DNA of 64,000 nucleotides from Perkinsus olseni (taxonomy: Eukaryota > Perkinsozoa > Perkinsida > Perkinsidae), in assembly GCA_013115135.1 (NCBI GenBank), contig JABANP010000049.1:124001-188000 (forward strand), in the 5' to 3' direction. Within the stretch, counting starts at the first letter, position 1, and every line of letters begins with the position of its first letter. The translations under genes and the position numbers were made by a program. Below the pieces are notes generated by a model. That model worked only from the letters and a program-made list of their open reading frames with translations, searched no databases and was not told where the DNA came from. This document shows, in pieces, positions 43,853 through 55,199 of this stretch.

Positions 43853-46108
43853 CTAGCAACACTCGCAGCTGAGCTGCTAGAAGTGCAAAACAAGGTCCGG
43901 GGATATTGGGTTGCGATGGAGAGGATGTAAACCGGTGATTCGCTTAGCCTCGTACAATGAGCAGTCCACAGGGGAATACAACATATCGCTGGGTCGTGAA
44001 CTTGAGGGACATGCGCGAGGGAGGTCAGGCAGAGGTAAACGGTCAGAGGGCGATGAACGCGCGATGTAGGAGTGGAAGGTTTGTGCGGCCCGGCCAGCTC
44101 TCCGATGGAGAAGGCTGCCCGGGCCGCAACATTGACGTGGTCACTTTGTGGTTGAGCATTAACTCACCAGGTTGCGAGCTTTTGGAAACTCAATCGATTC
44201 GTGCCAGCAAACATGTCATGCCCATGTTTCGGAGCAATTTGCTCCGAGCGAACCGATCGGCGACAAATGCAACAGAGTACCTCATAACTCGACCAGCAAG
44301 TGTTTGGCCAAAGCAACTGCTCTGCCTGCGTTCTGTTTCGTACTAATGGTACATGGCAGGAAGTGATTCATAAGTCGGAAGCATCCCACAATCGGAGCTG
44401 TACCACTAGAGTCGAGTTCGGAACCCAAACACCGAAGTCCAACCCGGCTGATGGCGTGCGCTTTCTTGTTTATGTTAGCGCACGCCCCCCAAACACCATT
44501 TTCGCAGGTAACGCCGCATCCAACGCGATTCAATCTCCCAAACAGTAGGATGTGGATCTAATTTGCGTTGGGGATATTCTTGCCAATTTTCGTGCGAAGT
44601 AAGTCTCATTTAAGGCCTGCACGGCGTGCCAACGAAAATTGTGAAGCGTGCACCACTTTGGCAGCGGAGCGTAGTTCTGTCTCTTTTGTGCGCCACGTCA
44701 CCTGAATTTTCCATGAGAAATGGTTGGTTTGTGGTGTGGATGTTTTCGTTTGACGCGAGCCTTTGCAGGATAACTTGTGTGCATGATAGAAGTGTTCATG
44801 CAAAGTTTGAGGAAAAAGTATCGGCGAATTTCGAAAATCGCTCTGAGTCGATGCAGATGTAATATGGTTGTTTCCGGTGGCAGAGACCACCCGCGCTCGC
44901 CCTAGGCCCTCGCGGGGCCCTTCCCGCTCGGGCTAACATTTGTGAGGTACCCCGCATGGACGCGAGCCCTCCGTTCACCCAGAGGCTTCGGGAGGGTCCA
45001 AGCTTGACGCCTGCCCTTGAACTTGCCGAATTGTGAAGACGCAAAATAGTTGAAAGGAGAGACTGAAGAGCGTAGAGAGGCCTACCTGCACTGCCTCGAA
45101 GACGCAGTCGCGCAAACCAATAATACTTCCATTGTTATCAGAACAAATAGACCCACTCAAAATGCACGCCGATACTTTAAAACTATTACTCTAAAAGTAA
45201 TGAAGCGGCCAGCGGCCGATTGCGAGAATTATGTAACAAAAAAACTTTGTTGAAGTACGAAAATCGAAACGATGGTTCTCCCTTCGAGCGAGGCTGACGC
45301 CTCGACGAACCATCTCGTCATTTCTTGCTGCCAAGAAGATGCTGCAGCTCGCTTATAAGTCGTTTGAAAGCTCCAAGCTAAGACCACGTGCAGGTGAGAT
45401 CCACGTAGTGGGCCAGTAGGCAGATATATAGCGAACTTGCGCTGAAAATTAGCACTCGAAGAACATGTGAGCGAGGAATTGTCAGAGCTGCTTGGAGCAG
45501 CCTGCTTCGTACCAGGGAAGCAGCTGCATAATACATCGGCGTATAGTCAGTGTTTTAAAATAGGTGGGATAGGAGCAAAAAGAAAGTAAACATGACATAG
45601 TGAAGAGAACCTTCGATTGTTAGGACCCCAGAGGAGATATGCACAACAGCACGTATCGCGAAAAAAGGTCGTCGCCGCGGCAGGAATGAGCGAGGTCTTT
45701 GTGCACGCGGGAAATTAAAACTTTGTGACACGAGGCGTGCGCTATATGCAGAGCAGTTTGTGCGACGCCGTGACGCAGCGGCGCGCGCTTTTTGAGCAAA
45801 GAAATGCAAGTGCGCAAGCGGAGGAGACGTGACAGGAACCATGGTTTGTGGTTAATGTGAGTGTCAAAACATTTCGATTCGCACCGGGACAGTACCAATA
45901 AACTTTGACGGACCATATTGAATGACTTGGAAGGTTTGAATAAATTGTAATGGGTAGGAGCAAAGATAATATATAGGAACGGGGGGCCTAAGCACGATAG
46001 GTTCCGGCCAGGAATGCCCGGAAGTTGTTTGTAGCGCTCGCCCTAAATTAGGACCCTCCCCCAATTGGCTCGCGGAGGTCTTTGACTCCAATTGTGGATG
46101 TGTTCACC
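43853..46108 (-). repeat. Inserted sequence X, reverse copy (left inverted arm)
   Basis: 2,256 bp, the inverted counterpart of 51302-53587. It lies between the LTR leader and gag. The inner ~1.28 kb (44830-46108) is about 98% like the other arm by eye; the outer ~1 kb is clearly more diverged. No protein family is recognised. An AT-rich TATA-like stretch lies near 45969-45976 on the minus strand (TATATATT). A GC-rich hairpin lies near the outer end. Confidence 0.8.
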
Positions 46109-46152
46109 CAGTAAATCCAAGAAGATCACTGAGCTCGACAACGCATACCTTT

Positions 46153-48638
46153 ACATGGCCTCGTCGAAAATCAAGCCGCCTCTCTCGAAGATACCGTCGA
46201 GGGCATCGTCTCAGAACGTGGATATCCTCGACGCTCTAAAGGCCCTTACCACCGAGGTTCAGTCTCTACGAGCACATGTTGACGACATACAAGCCCAGCA
46301 ACCGCAGGCGGCTCAGCAGTCTGCCGCCAACGCAAGTGGTTCCAGCCCCACGTCAACTGTCAAGTATAATAGAGGCGAAGCCTCTCCTGTCCACCCCGCT
46401 GTCGACGAACCCAGTGGTCCACCGTCCATTCAACTTCTTCATCCTTCAGGAGGAGCTCAACCGGTCAACCCCGCTGCCAACGACCCCAGAGGCTCACCTT
46501 CTGTCTATCCTCTTCTCACTTCAGGAGGAGCTAATCCGGTCAACCCCGCTGTCAACGACCCCAGAGGCTCACCTTCTGTCTATCCTCTTCTCACTTCAGG
46601 AGGAGCTAATCCGGTCAACCCCGCTGTCAACGACCCCAGAGGCTCACCTTCTGTCCATCCTCTTCTCACTTCAGGAGGAGCTAATCCGGTCAACCCCGCT
46701 GTCAACGACCCCAGAGGCTCACCTTCTGTCCATCCTCTCCCTTCTTCGGGAGAAGCCCATCCGGTCAACCCCGCTGTCAACGACCCGAAAGGCTCAACTT
46801 TCGTGCATCATTCTCCTACTTCGGGAGAATTTTTCTCTGTCAACCCTGCTGCGAGGACTACTAGAGAGCTATCGATCCGCCTTCCTTCCCCGTCTGAAGT
46901 CAACACGGGCAGGCACGGCGACGAAGAGCTTATTGAGTCTCCCCAAGCGCATTCCTTTCGCACCTCTGGAGCGATACAGCCTATACCACATTCTCCGACG
47001 AGATCTCACGGCAATGGCAACACTATACCCATCAACCATGGTAACCATCGACACCATGAGCAAGCCATCAATGTCGTGTCTCGAAGGCCTTCGGTACAAG
47101 ACTGCATCACCCAAGCCCAGACTATTGGCAGCCTTCTTCCTGGCAAGACGCTATGGTGTGGCTCGCGCGACTCCAGCAAGAGAACCTTCGCTGAGAGTCG
47201 ACAGCTGGTGACGACTAGCATGTCCTACAAATGGTCCCCGCCTTGCACCCAGTTCTTCTTGACGAGGCAAGCTTACGCCCCGTTCATCGTGCAAAGGCTG
47301 GACTTGTGGGAGGTCAAGCAAGACTATGGCCAGCTTGAGGACCTTGCCCAAGATCCACACTCTGCCTACTGGAAGGAAGCTACTCAGCGCCAATGGTCTC
47401 ATCTTTCTGTCTGCTTCGACAAGCACAACTTAGACTCCCTGGAGTGCCGCTGGCGAGAGTTGAAGCTGACTCCAGACATCCACTGGGACGACTATATCAC
47501 CCGTTTCGAGGTCGTGGCATCTCAGCTTGCTCAAGCCAGAGGAGTCGAAGCCCTTACTCAAGCAGAAGTCCGTGTTCATCTCTACCTGTCTCTTCCCAAG
47601 GCCCTACAATCTCACTGCGTCCAGCTCGGCTACAACGTGGGGGAGAAGCGGATGAACTATGACGGTCTCGTGGCTACCTGTGCCGGCTGGTGTGAACTGA
47701 ACTGGCAATCCTCTCCTCCTACCAGTGACACAGCCGCCGTCAACAACGTTGCATTGTCGACCTCGCCATCCCCGGCGCTCTCCACCCAACAAGCAACCGC
47801 TACATCATCCACTACTACGACTGAAGCATCTCAACAGAAGAGCGACAAGAAGACCCGCCCCACCAGGCCATCAACGCCCTACCGACAGAGAGTGAGAGAC
47901 GACGCGGCCATCCTCAACAACGAATACAATGTCAAGATACTCTCCAGTCGGTGTCAACGATGTCTTTCCGAGTCCCATGACTCCATAGCGTGTTGTGAGG
48001 ATCTCACAAGGAAAGATGAGAGATGCTACTATTGCGGTCTACTCCACCACCACTCATTGCACTGCCCTGCTGGTCACGACAACTACCGCGGTCGCAACTG
48101 CGAGCGTTGCGGCAAAGCGAACCATGCTGCTCGAGCATGTCGTCGTTTTCGACCCTGCGCCGCACCTGTCGCCGCCGCAGTATCAGCCACCTCCTCGTCG
48201 AGATCGTCACCGGCCACTGATACTCCACCACTCAGTTTCATCAATCTTCACATCAACCACTCCGTCAACCACATACCGGCCCTTGTCGACTTTGGAGCAG
48301 CTGTATCCGTGGTCAGCAGTTGCGCAGCAGCATCTCTCAACCTCACCATCATCAAAGCCGACCTTCGCATCCGCTTGGCCGACCTATCCGAGACCACTGT
48401 TCGTGGTGTGGCGAAGGCTGTCCCTATATCCTTCTCCAATGGCTTCCACTGCACCGAAGGCCTCTACGTGCTTGACGGCTGCGCTCATCGACTGATACTA
48501 TCAGTGGGACTCCTTCGTCCGCTGAAGGCCATCTGGCACCTACACGACAACTACATCACCTTAGAGTGGCCCGCCGATCCCAATGATGAGTGTACCCAAG
48601 CCTTTTGCCGATCCATCAAGGTCACCGATACACTATAG
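46153..48638 (+). CDS. gag-protease polyprotein of BEL/Pao-like element
   Basis: The open frame runs from 46092, but codons up to 46108 belong to X, so the native start is probably MASSKIKPPLSKI at 46153. A Pro-rich domain with ~25-residue repeats comes first, then a capsid-like region (YWKEATQRQWSHLSVCFD). Three CCHC zinc knuckles follow: CQRCLSESHDSIAC, CYYCGLLHHHSLHC and CERCGKANHAARAC (47950-48140). The aspartic protease has LVDFGAAVSVVSS (48285-48320), with Phe where Ser or Thr normally sits in D(S/T)G. The frame ends at TAG 48636-48638. Pol continues in the +1 frame with an overlap from 48583, so frameshifting would link them. Confidence 0.8.
46383..46858 (+). repeat. 75-bp tandem repeats in gag
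   Basis: About six and a half 25-codon units of the type NPVNPAVNDPRGSPSVYPLL. The central ones are nearly identical and the outer ones decay. Confidence 0.88.
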
Positions 48639-51301
48639 CGCTGTCGCGGAGCTCTGCAACATCATGGCTCCTCAGACGAAGGTCGGCGAGGTCACAGTTG
48701 CCAGCACTAATGACGACGACACTCACCCCAACACCATTTCTCTCCCTACCGATGTTTGGGAAACACTGGCTCTATCCTTCTTTCCTGAACCACGGGAAGA
48801 AGACACCGGCATCATCAAGGGTCTCACCCGGTCTTAAACCATCGACGCCTTTCGGGTACAGTTCACCAGCCGCGAGGACTCTCCAAAGCCTGAAGATGAC
48901 CTCTTCGACTTCTCCATCGACCCCCCCTCAGAGACAGCTCCTCGCGGCAGGTTGCACTGCAAGGTCCCGTGGCGTGATGACTCGAGGCCATCCCCCATCA
49001 ACAATGGTGCTGCCATCAAGAGGGATTTTACTGTCATGGCCAGACTCAACAGCGCCGAGGCTTCAAGCTACCATCAAGTCGTGAACGACCTCTACTCTCT
49101 CGGCTTCGTTGTTCCTGCCCGCATCGATGCTAACGCCGACGCCAACGACAACCCTGACCACCCCTCGACCACAGCCTACGCCCAGTCCACCCTTCCCTCG
49201 GTCACGACACTGATACCAGCTTTCCCGGTATTCAGGGAATGCTCGAAGACGTCGAAGACCAGGTTAGTATTAGACTGCAAATACCACAACGGCTTCCTCA
49301 GGGTCGGGCGACAAGCGGACGACTCCACCTACCCCGAGACTTTGTGGGGTAACTTGGCTCTGAGTCGCACCGCCCCCGCCCTAGTGGTCGACGACATCTC
49401 CAAAGCCTACCACCAAATCAAGCTAGACGACGCCACTGATCGGCGCCACTTTGGAATGGTGGCATGCGGCCGAGTTGGGATGTGGGTCTCTACCTGTTTC
49501 GGTGCCACATACTCTCCATCAGCCCTGCTTCAAGCCAACAGAGCCGTCATCACTCTAAGAGATTTCGAGTCCGGCCACACTTCCCGAGATGATGTCCTCT
49601 CCGACCCGGTCTGCCACAGCCTCATTTCTCAGTTCGAGGAAAATATGAAGTTGTGGTCCATGCCACTCGCCAGCAAGGACTCTCCCATCACGGCAAAGAC
49701 GTCAGTCACCACTTGTCATGACCCTCTTCAACGTCATACTGCCATCTATGTGGACGACGGTCAGACTCGAGGGAAGACGAAGGAGATCGCCTTGAGAAGG
49801 GCCAACGCCTTCACTGGCACTCAATCTGGTCACGGCTTCCACTCTAACCTACCTAAGCGCAGTACAAACTGGGGCCCAATCACTGACACCAAGTATCTTG
49901 GATATGGCTGGCGCACTGGTGACGACTGTGACGAGTTCTCTCCCACCTTTAGAGTACCCGAAGCCATGACCCTTGATGACCCCCCCCTCGAGCATCACCC
50001 GTCGCCAACTCTTCAGCCTGTGCCAAGGACTGTATGATCCTCTCGGTTTGGCCTCGGAGCTCTCTCTCTGCTTGAGACTGTTCATGGCCACATACTATGC
50101 CGTCGACGACAACAAGAGTGCTGAGAAATCACGAGACCCTTGGGACACCAACATCGACCCCGAAGGTGCCGCCAGCGTTCTCGGTTTCTGTCGCGCTCTC
50201 ACCACTGCCAAGCTGGCTCATCCTAGGTTCGTCGACATCAGCAATGTACTGGTCTTCACTGACGCCAGTGTCACTGCCGGCCACGTAACTGTACTCTGCC
50301 CGACCACCACCGGCGGGAACACGGCCTACCGCAAATTGGTCGGTAAGGGGCGTCTTTGGTCTACTCGAACAAGCCAAGCCCGTTGGTCCATCCCCAAGAA
50401 GGAACTCGTATCCTTCTTCGACGGCCTCTCCCTCGTAACATCCCTCGTCACTCTCTACTCCAAGTTCGCCACCGAGACCCCCATAAAAAGTCTCTCTCTG
50501 TATTGCGACTCCGAGGCATTACTCTACCGTCTCCGTCGAGCATCTAAAGGTGACTTCGGGAAGACCCTCTCCAACCTGGAGAAGAAGACACTGAAGAAAG
50601 GGCTGGCCGATCTTGACTTCATCACGAGCACACTGCAACTACCGGTCACCACCTACCACATCGAGGGAGACTCCAATCCTGCCGACGTCGGCTCCAGGCC
50701 CAGGATTGACGGCCATCTACCCAGTCTTCTCGATGACTCGGTTATCGAGAGTGGCGTCAACACTGCCCATGTCAAGAATCTCTCCCATGTCCACACGCCA
50801 AGGGCATCTCCTGGTTCCGACGTCCTCTTCTACGATACAATCTCCGTGGCTCAGCACTTCAGCAACCACCAGCTAGTGCAGTTCCAGCAGAATGACGACC
50901 GTACCAAGGCCATCATCGACACTCTCAAGTCAACACCATCGACTGAAGTCGCCCACAACCTAAGGCTGTATCATCTCTGCCCTGATACTGGGCTACTTCT
51001 GTACACTGGTGTGAGCGACAGCAATGGCGCTGTCGCATGCCGACCAGTGCTGCCGCGGGGAGAAGGATGTGATGAGGTCCTGAACCTTCTTCACGACAAG
51101 CTCGGCCATGACAACACTCCCAAGTTGAGGTCACTCTACAACGAGGCCTTCTACACCCCAAAGTTGCGTGTGGCTCTACTTCGTCTCCTGAAGACTTGTC
51201 ATGTCTGCCAGTTAGCGAAGAAGCAGTCTGGCTACAAGAAGCGAGCTGGCTGCGTGCGCCCAACTCATCTCTGCTTCGACATCGGTCAAGTTTGGTGCCT
51301 C
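48583..51301 (+). CDS. pol: reverse transcriptase, RNase H and integrase zinc region
   Basis: Reverse transcriptase palm motifs are VVDDISKAYHQIKL (about 49384) and the catalytic YVDD (about 49747-49758). The BEL/Pao connection block LYDPLGLASELSLCLRLFM follows. RNase H begins LVFTDASVTAG (about 50250). The integrase HHCC region is LHDKLGHDN ... CHVCQLAKK (51088-51220). The frame has a TAA at 48835-48837 and shifts by one base at the C run 49980-49987. It is cut at 51302 by sequence X. These defects make it non-functional as written. Confidence 0.82.
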
Positions 51302-53587
51302 GGTGAACACATCCACAATTGGAGTCAAAGACCTCCGCGAGCCAATTGGGGGAGGGTCCTAATTTAGGGCGAGCGCTAGAAACAACTTCCGGGCATTCCT
51401 GGCCGGAACCTATCGTGCTTAGGCCCCCCCGTTCCTATATATTATCTTTGCTCCTACCCATTACAATTTATTCAAACCTTCCAAATCATTCAATATGGTC
51501 CGTCAAAGTTTATTCCTACTATCCCGGTGCGAATCGAAATGTTTTGACACTCACATTAACCACAAACCATGGTTCCTGTCACGTCTCCTCCGCTTGCGCA
51601 CTTGCATTTCTTTGCTCAAAAAGCGCGCGCCGCTGCGTCACGGCGTCGCACAAACTGCTCTGCATATAGCGCACGCCTCGTGTCACAAAGTTCTAATTTC
51701 CCGCCTGCACAAAGACCTCGCTCATTCCTGCCGCGGCGACGTCCTTTTTTCGCGATACGTGCTGTTGTCCATATCTCCTCTGGGGTCCTAACAATCGAAG
51801 GTTCTCTTCACTATGTCATGTTTACTTTGTTTTTGCTCCTATCCCGCCTATTTTAAAACACTGACTATACGCCGATGTATTATGCAGCTGCTTCCCTGGT
51901 ACGAAGCAGGCTGCTCCAAGCAGCTCTGACAATTCCTCGCTCACATGTTCTTCGAGTGCTAATTTTGAGCGCAAGTTCGCTATATATCTGCCTACTGGCC
52001 CACTACGTGGATCTCACCTGCACGTGGTCTTAGCTTGGAGATTTCAAACGACTTATAAGCGAGCTGCAGCATCTTCTTGCCAGCAAGAAATGACGAGATG
52101 GTTCGTCGAGGCGTCAGCCTCGCCCGAAGGGAGAACCATCGTTTCGATTTTCGTACTTCAACAAAGATTTTTTGTTACATAATTCTCGCAATCGGCCGCT
52201 GGCCGCTTCATTACTTTTAGAGTAATAGTTATAAAGTATCGGCGTGCATTTTGAGTGGGTCTATTTGTTCTGATCACAATGGAAGTATTATTGGTTTGCG
52301 CGACTGCGTCTTCGAGGCAGTGCAGGTAGGCCTCTCTACGCTCTTCAGTCTCTCCTTTCAACTATTTTGCGTCTTCACAATTCGGCAAGTTCAAGGGCAG
52401 GCGTCAAGCTTGGACCCTCCCGAAGCCTCTGGGTGAACGGAGGGCGAGTTCCATGCGGGGTACCTCACAAATGTTAGCCCGAGCGGGAAGGGCCCCGCGA
52501 GGGCCTAGGGCGAGCGCGGGTGGTCTCTGCCACCGGAAACAACCATATTACATCTGCATCGAATCGGAGCGATTTTCGAAATTAGCCTATAAAATTTTCT
52601 CAAACTTTGCACGAGTACTCAAACCATGCATATGAGTAATCCTGCAAAGGCTCATGTCAAACGAAAACATCCACGCCACAAACCAACCATTTCTCATGGG
52701 AAATTCGGGTGACGTGGCGCACAAAAGGGACAGAACTACGCTCCGCTGCCAAAATGATGCACGTTTCACAATTGGCGTTTGTACGCCGTGCAGGCTTCAA
52801 ATGAGGCATATTTTGCACAAAAATTGCCACGAATATCCCCAACAGCGATGAGATCTACATGCTACTGTCTGAGGGGTTGAATCGTGTTGGATGAGCCTCT
52901 GCCTGCGAAATTCGTATTTGGGGGCGCGCGCTAACATAAACAAGAAAGCGCACGCCACGGCAGCCGGGCTGGGCTTCGGTGTTCGGTGTTCGGGTTCGGG
53001 ACAGGAACGCTATTAAAGGCCTTGTGTGCAGCTCTGATTGGGCCATACTGCCAACTGATGCATCACTCACTGTCATGTGCGATTATTACGAAACGTGACC
53101 CAAGTACTTGGGTAAAACAGATACTGGTCGAGTTACAAAATACTGTGTCCCATATTTTCGCTTATCGGTTTGCTCGGGAAGATCGGCATGCCATGTTTGC
53201 CAGTACGAATGGACCCCAGCGAGTACGTTTCCTTAACCTTGCAAGCCGGCGACAATGTTCAACCACGAAGTCACAAATTGTGACTCACAATATCGATATT
53301 GCGGCCCGGGCAGCGTCCTCCGTCGGAGAGCTGCCCGGGCCGCACACATCTCCTCTCGCATCTGCATCGCCCGTTCATCGCCCAGGCGAGTCGCCCTCTG
53401 TTCTTTTACCTATGCCTTCCTCGCATATATCTCTCACATCGACAACCTAGTAACATGTTCCATTATGCTGTGGGTTGCTCATGGTATATGGGCTAAGCGT
53501 AGCGTCGGTTGAAACGATCTCCATCACAGCTCAGTACCTCCTAATCTTACGTTGCACGTCTAGCGGCTCAGCTGCGAGTGTTGCTAG
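51302..53587 (+). repeat. Inserted sequence X, forward copy (right inverted arm) inside integrase
   Basis: About 2,286 bp with no clear target duplication. Removing 2,285 bp (51302-53586) joins the zinc region and catalytic core of integrase in frame, with the first catalytic Asp codon at the junction. The outer end carries GCGGCTCAGCTGC, which can pair as a short hairpin, and then CTAG 8 nt later. No coding family is recognised inside. Confidence 0.8.
53300..53345. repeat. GC-rich palindrome in X (right copy)
   Basis: GCGGCCCGGGCAGC ... GCTGCCCGGGCCGC: 14-bp perfect arms around a short loop. Near-copies are at 44083-44127 and 55270-55315. Confidence 0.8.
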
Positions 53588-54807
53588 ATCATGCTGGTCC
53601 GTACCGCTGCCCAGTCTCTCATGAGAAGGTATGGGTTCTAACTTGCACCGATCCGGTATCAGGGTTCCTACTCCATGACATCACTACTTCACCTACAGCA
53701 GCCTCCATATGTTCATCTCTCACCAGGTTGTTCTCCATCGTAGGCGATCTCGCCTGCGTCACTGTCGACGCTGGGTCGGCCATGACAAGCCGCGCCGTCG
53801 AGGGATACTGCGTGACGAGATCTATTGCCTTCACAGTATTCCCCCGGCAATCCAAGTTCATCGCCGACGTCTACGAAAGAGGACATGGGGTTCTACTCAG
53901 TCAGCTCCGCCACCGGTTACTACAAGAAGAGGATCAGCCCCGCCCCCTGCCTGAGACCATCTCGGAAGCTGTCTATGCCATCAACTGTTCACCCCGCCAT
54001 GACTTGGGTACGCTGTCAGCTTTCCAACTTTTCTACTGTCGTCGACCACGACTACTTGCCCCCGCGGAGGATCTCGAGGATTGGTCTCGAGCAAGGCTTG
54101 AGAGCTGGATACCAAGCATCATGGACGGTCAGCCACCGCCCATGCCCGCTGAGCTAAAGGGCATCTACGACGACCTACAAGAGCGTCGTACCAAGAGCCT
54201 TCTCGACTTCTTCTCGCTGGTCAAGGAGGCGAAGGACAGGGCTCGGGCAAGAGCGTCCAAGCTAACCCGCCAGTCCGGCTACAAGCACTTCGATGTTGGA
54301 TCACTAGTGCTACGTCTCGTGCCTCCTCCCCTCAAGCAGGATGTCTCCTGGAAGGGCCCATACAGAGTCGTCGCCGTATCCAATGACCACCTGCCATACC
54401 GTCTACAGGATGTCAAGACTGGTGCGCAGCTCAAGTTCCAAGAGTGCTACTTCAACCTCAAGCAGTATCATGCCAATGAGGCGGTCACTGAGCAGTCGCC
54501 TACTCCCACTCGCCCAGACGACTCGACACTGGATATGGAGGACGGTGATTTCTACGGTTTCCGGTGGATCGACGGCCAGGGAGGCGAGCATCGAGCGTTC
54601 GGTCAGTACGACTCCGACTTGAAGAGGATGGCCTTGAGATCGGTGCATGTCGACGGCTCTGTTGAAGTTCTAACCGACTACATTGACCAGAAGTATATAT
54701 GCGACGTCGACATTCACTACAAGTCCCCCCTCCGTATCACCCGGTCCATCAAGAACCGCATCATCAAGTACGAAGAAGGTAAGAATTTAAATGATGATGA
54801 TGACTAA
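53545..54807 (+). CDS. Integrase core and C-terminal pol of BEL/Pao-like element
   Basis: From the Asp codon at 53587 the core reads DHAGPYRC, then SGFLLHDITTSPTA and CVTVDAGSAMTS (second catalytic Asp region). A helical stretch (AVYAINCSPRHDLGTLSAFQ) follows. C-terminal residues include KQDVSWKGPYRVVAVSNDH, a beta-barrel-like DNA-binding tail typical of retroelement integrases, and an acidic end. The stop is at 54805-54807, 72 bp before the right LTR. Sequence upstream of 53587 in the same frame belongs to X. Confidence 0.75.
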   Translation, partial: SYVARLAAQLRVLLDHAGPYRCPVSHEKVWVLTCTDPVSGFLLHDITTSPTAASICSSLTRLFSIVGDLACVTVDAGSAMTSRAVEGYCVTRSIAFTVFPRQSKFIADVYERGHGVLLSQLRHRLLQEEDQPRPLPETISEAVYAINCSPRHDLGTLSAFQLFYCRRPRLLAPAEDLEDWSRARLESWIPSIMDGQPPPMPAELKGIYDDLQERRTKSLLDFFSLVKEAKDRARARASKLTRQSGYKHFDVGSLVLRLVPPPLKQDVSWKGPYRVVAVSNDHLPYRLQDVKTGAQLKFQECYFNLKQYHANEAVTEQSPTPTRPDDSTLDMEDGDFYGFRWIDGQGGEHRAFGQYDSDLKRMALRSVHVDGSVEVLTDYIDQKYICDVDIHYKSPLRITRSIKNRIIKYEEGKNLNDDDD

Positions 54808-54879
54808 GATTGCTTGATATGTGATATTTTCATATACTCATTTTGCTAATTAACTTCTCGTATATCTGCTCCCCGGGAG

Positions 54880-55074
54880 TGTGTCATTCACATGACCAAA
54901 GCGACAGATATTTGCTGTGAGTGACAATGGCGATCGCGCCGACGTATCTTGCACTGAAACCGTAGCCGTTTCGGATACTCATGATCACCATGAAAGCAAC
55001 CAAACTAAAGACCTTTTTGCAAGATTATTATTCTTCACCTTCCTTTGTTGCGCTATGACCAAGAGAACGGCAGA
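54880..55074 (+). repeat. Right LTR of BEL/Pao-like retrotransposon
   Basis: 195 bp, matching 43590-43784 except for two substitutions. It is preceded by CTCCCCGGGAG in place of a clear polypurine tract. Confidence 0.85.
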
Positions 55075-55199
55075 GTATGATATGCGTAGCACGGTGAAGA
55101 TCACAGTGTTGAATCTGGACGGCCGCTCAGTGGTGGGAGCCGAAGTTCGCCTGGCTGAAGACCAGTGGAATGGATCAGCGAGTCGTAAATGCCGTGGGA

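Larger units (their letters stand above)
43590..55074 (+). mobile_element. BEL/Pao-like LTR retrotransposon with internal inverted insertions
   Basis: The order is LTR, 68-bp leader, inserted sequence X in reverse, gag-protease, reverse transcriptase and RNase H, integrase zinc region, inserted X forward, integrase core, LTR. BEL/Pao assignment rests on the post-RT block LCQGLYDPLGLASEL, the RT and RNase H style, and an integrase core in the same polyprotein. The element is defective as written: a stop at 48835-48837, a frame slip at an 8-C run (49980-49987) and the X insertion in integrase. Confidence 0.8.

Noticed and set aside
43853..53587. A giant DNA transposon with 2.27-kb terminal inverted repeats
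   Set aside because: The interior is retrotransposon gag-pol, and the same coding frame continues past the right arm to an LTR. The arms are insertions, not termini.
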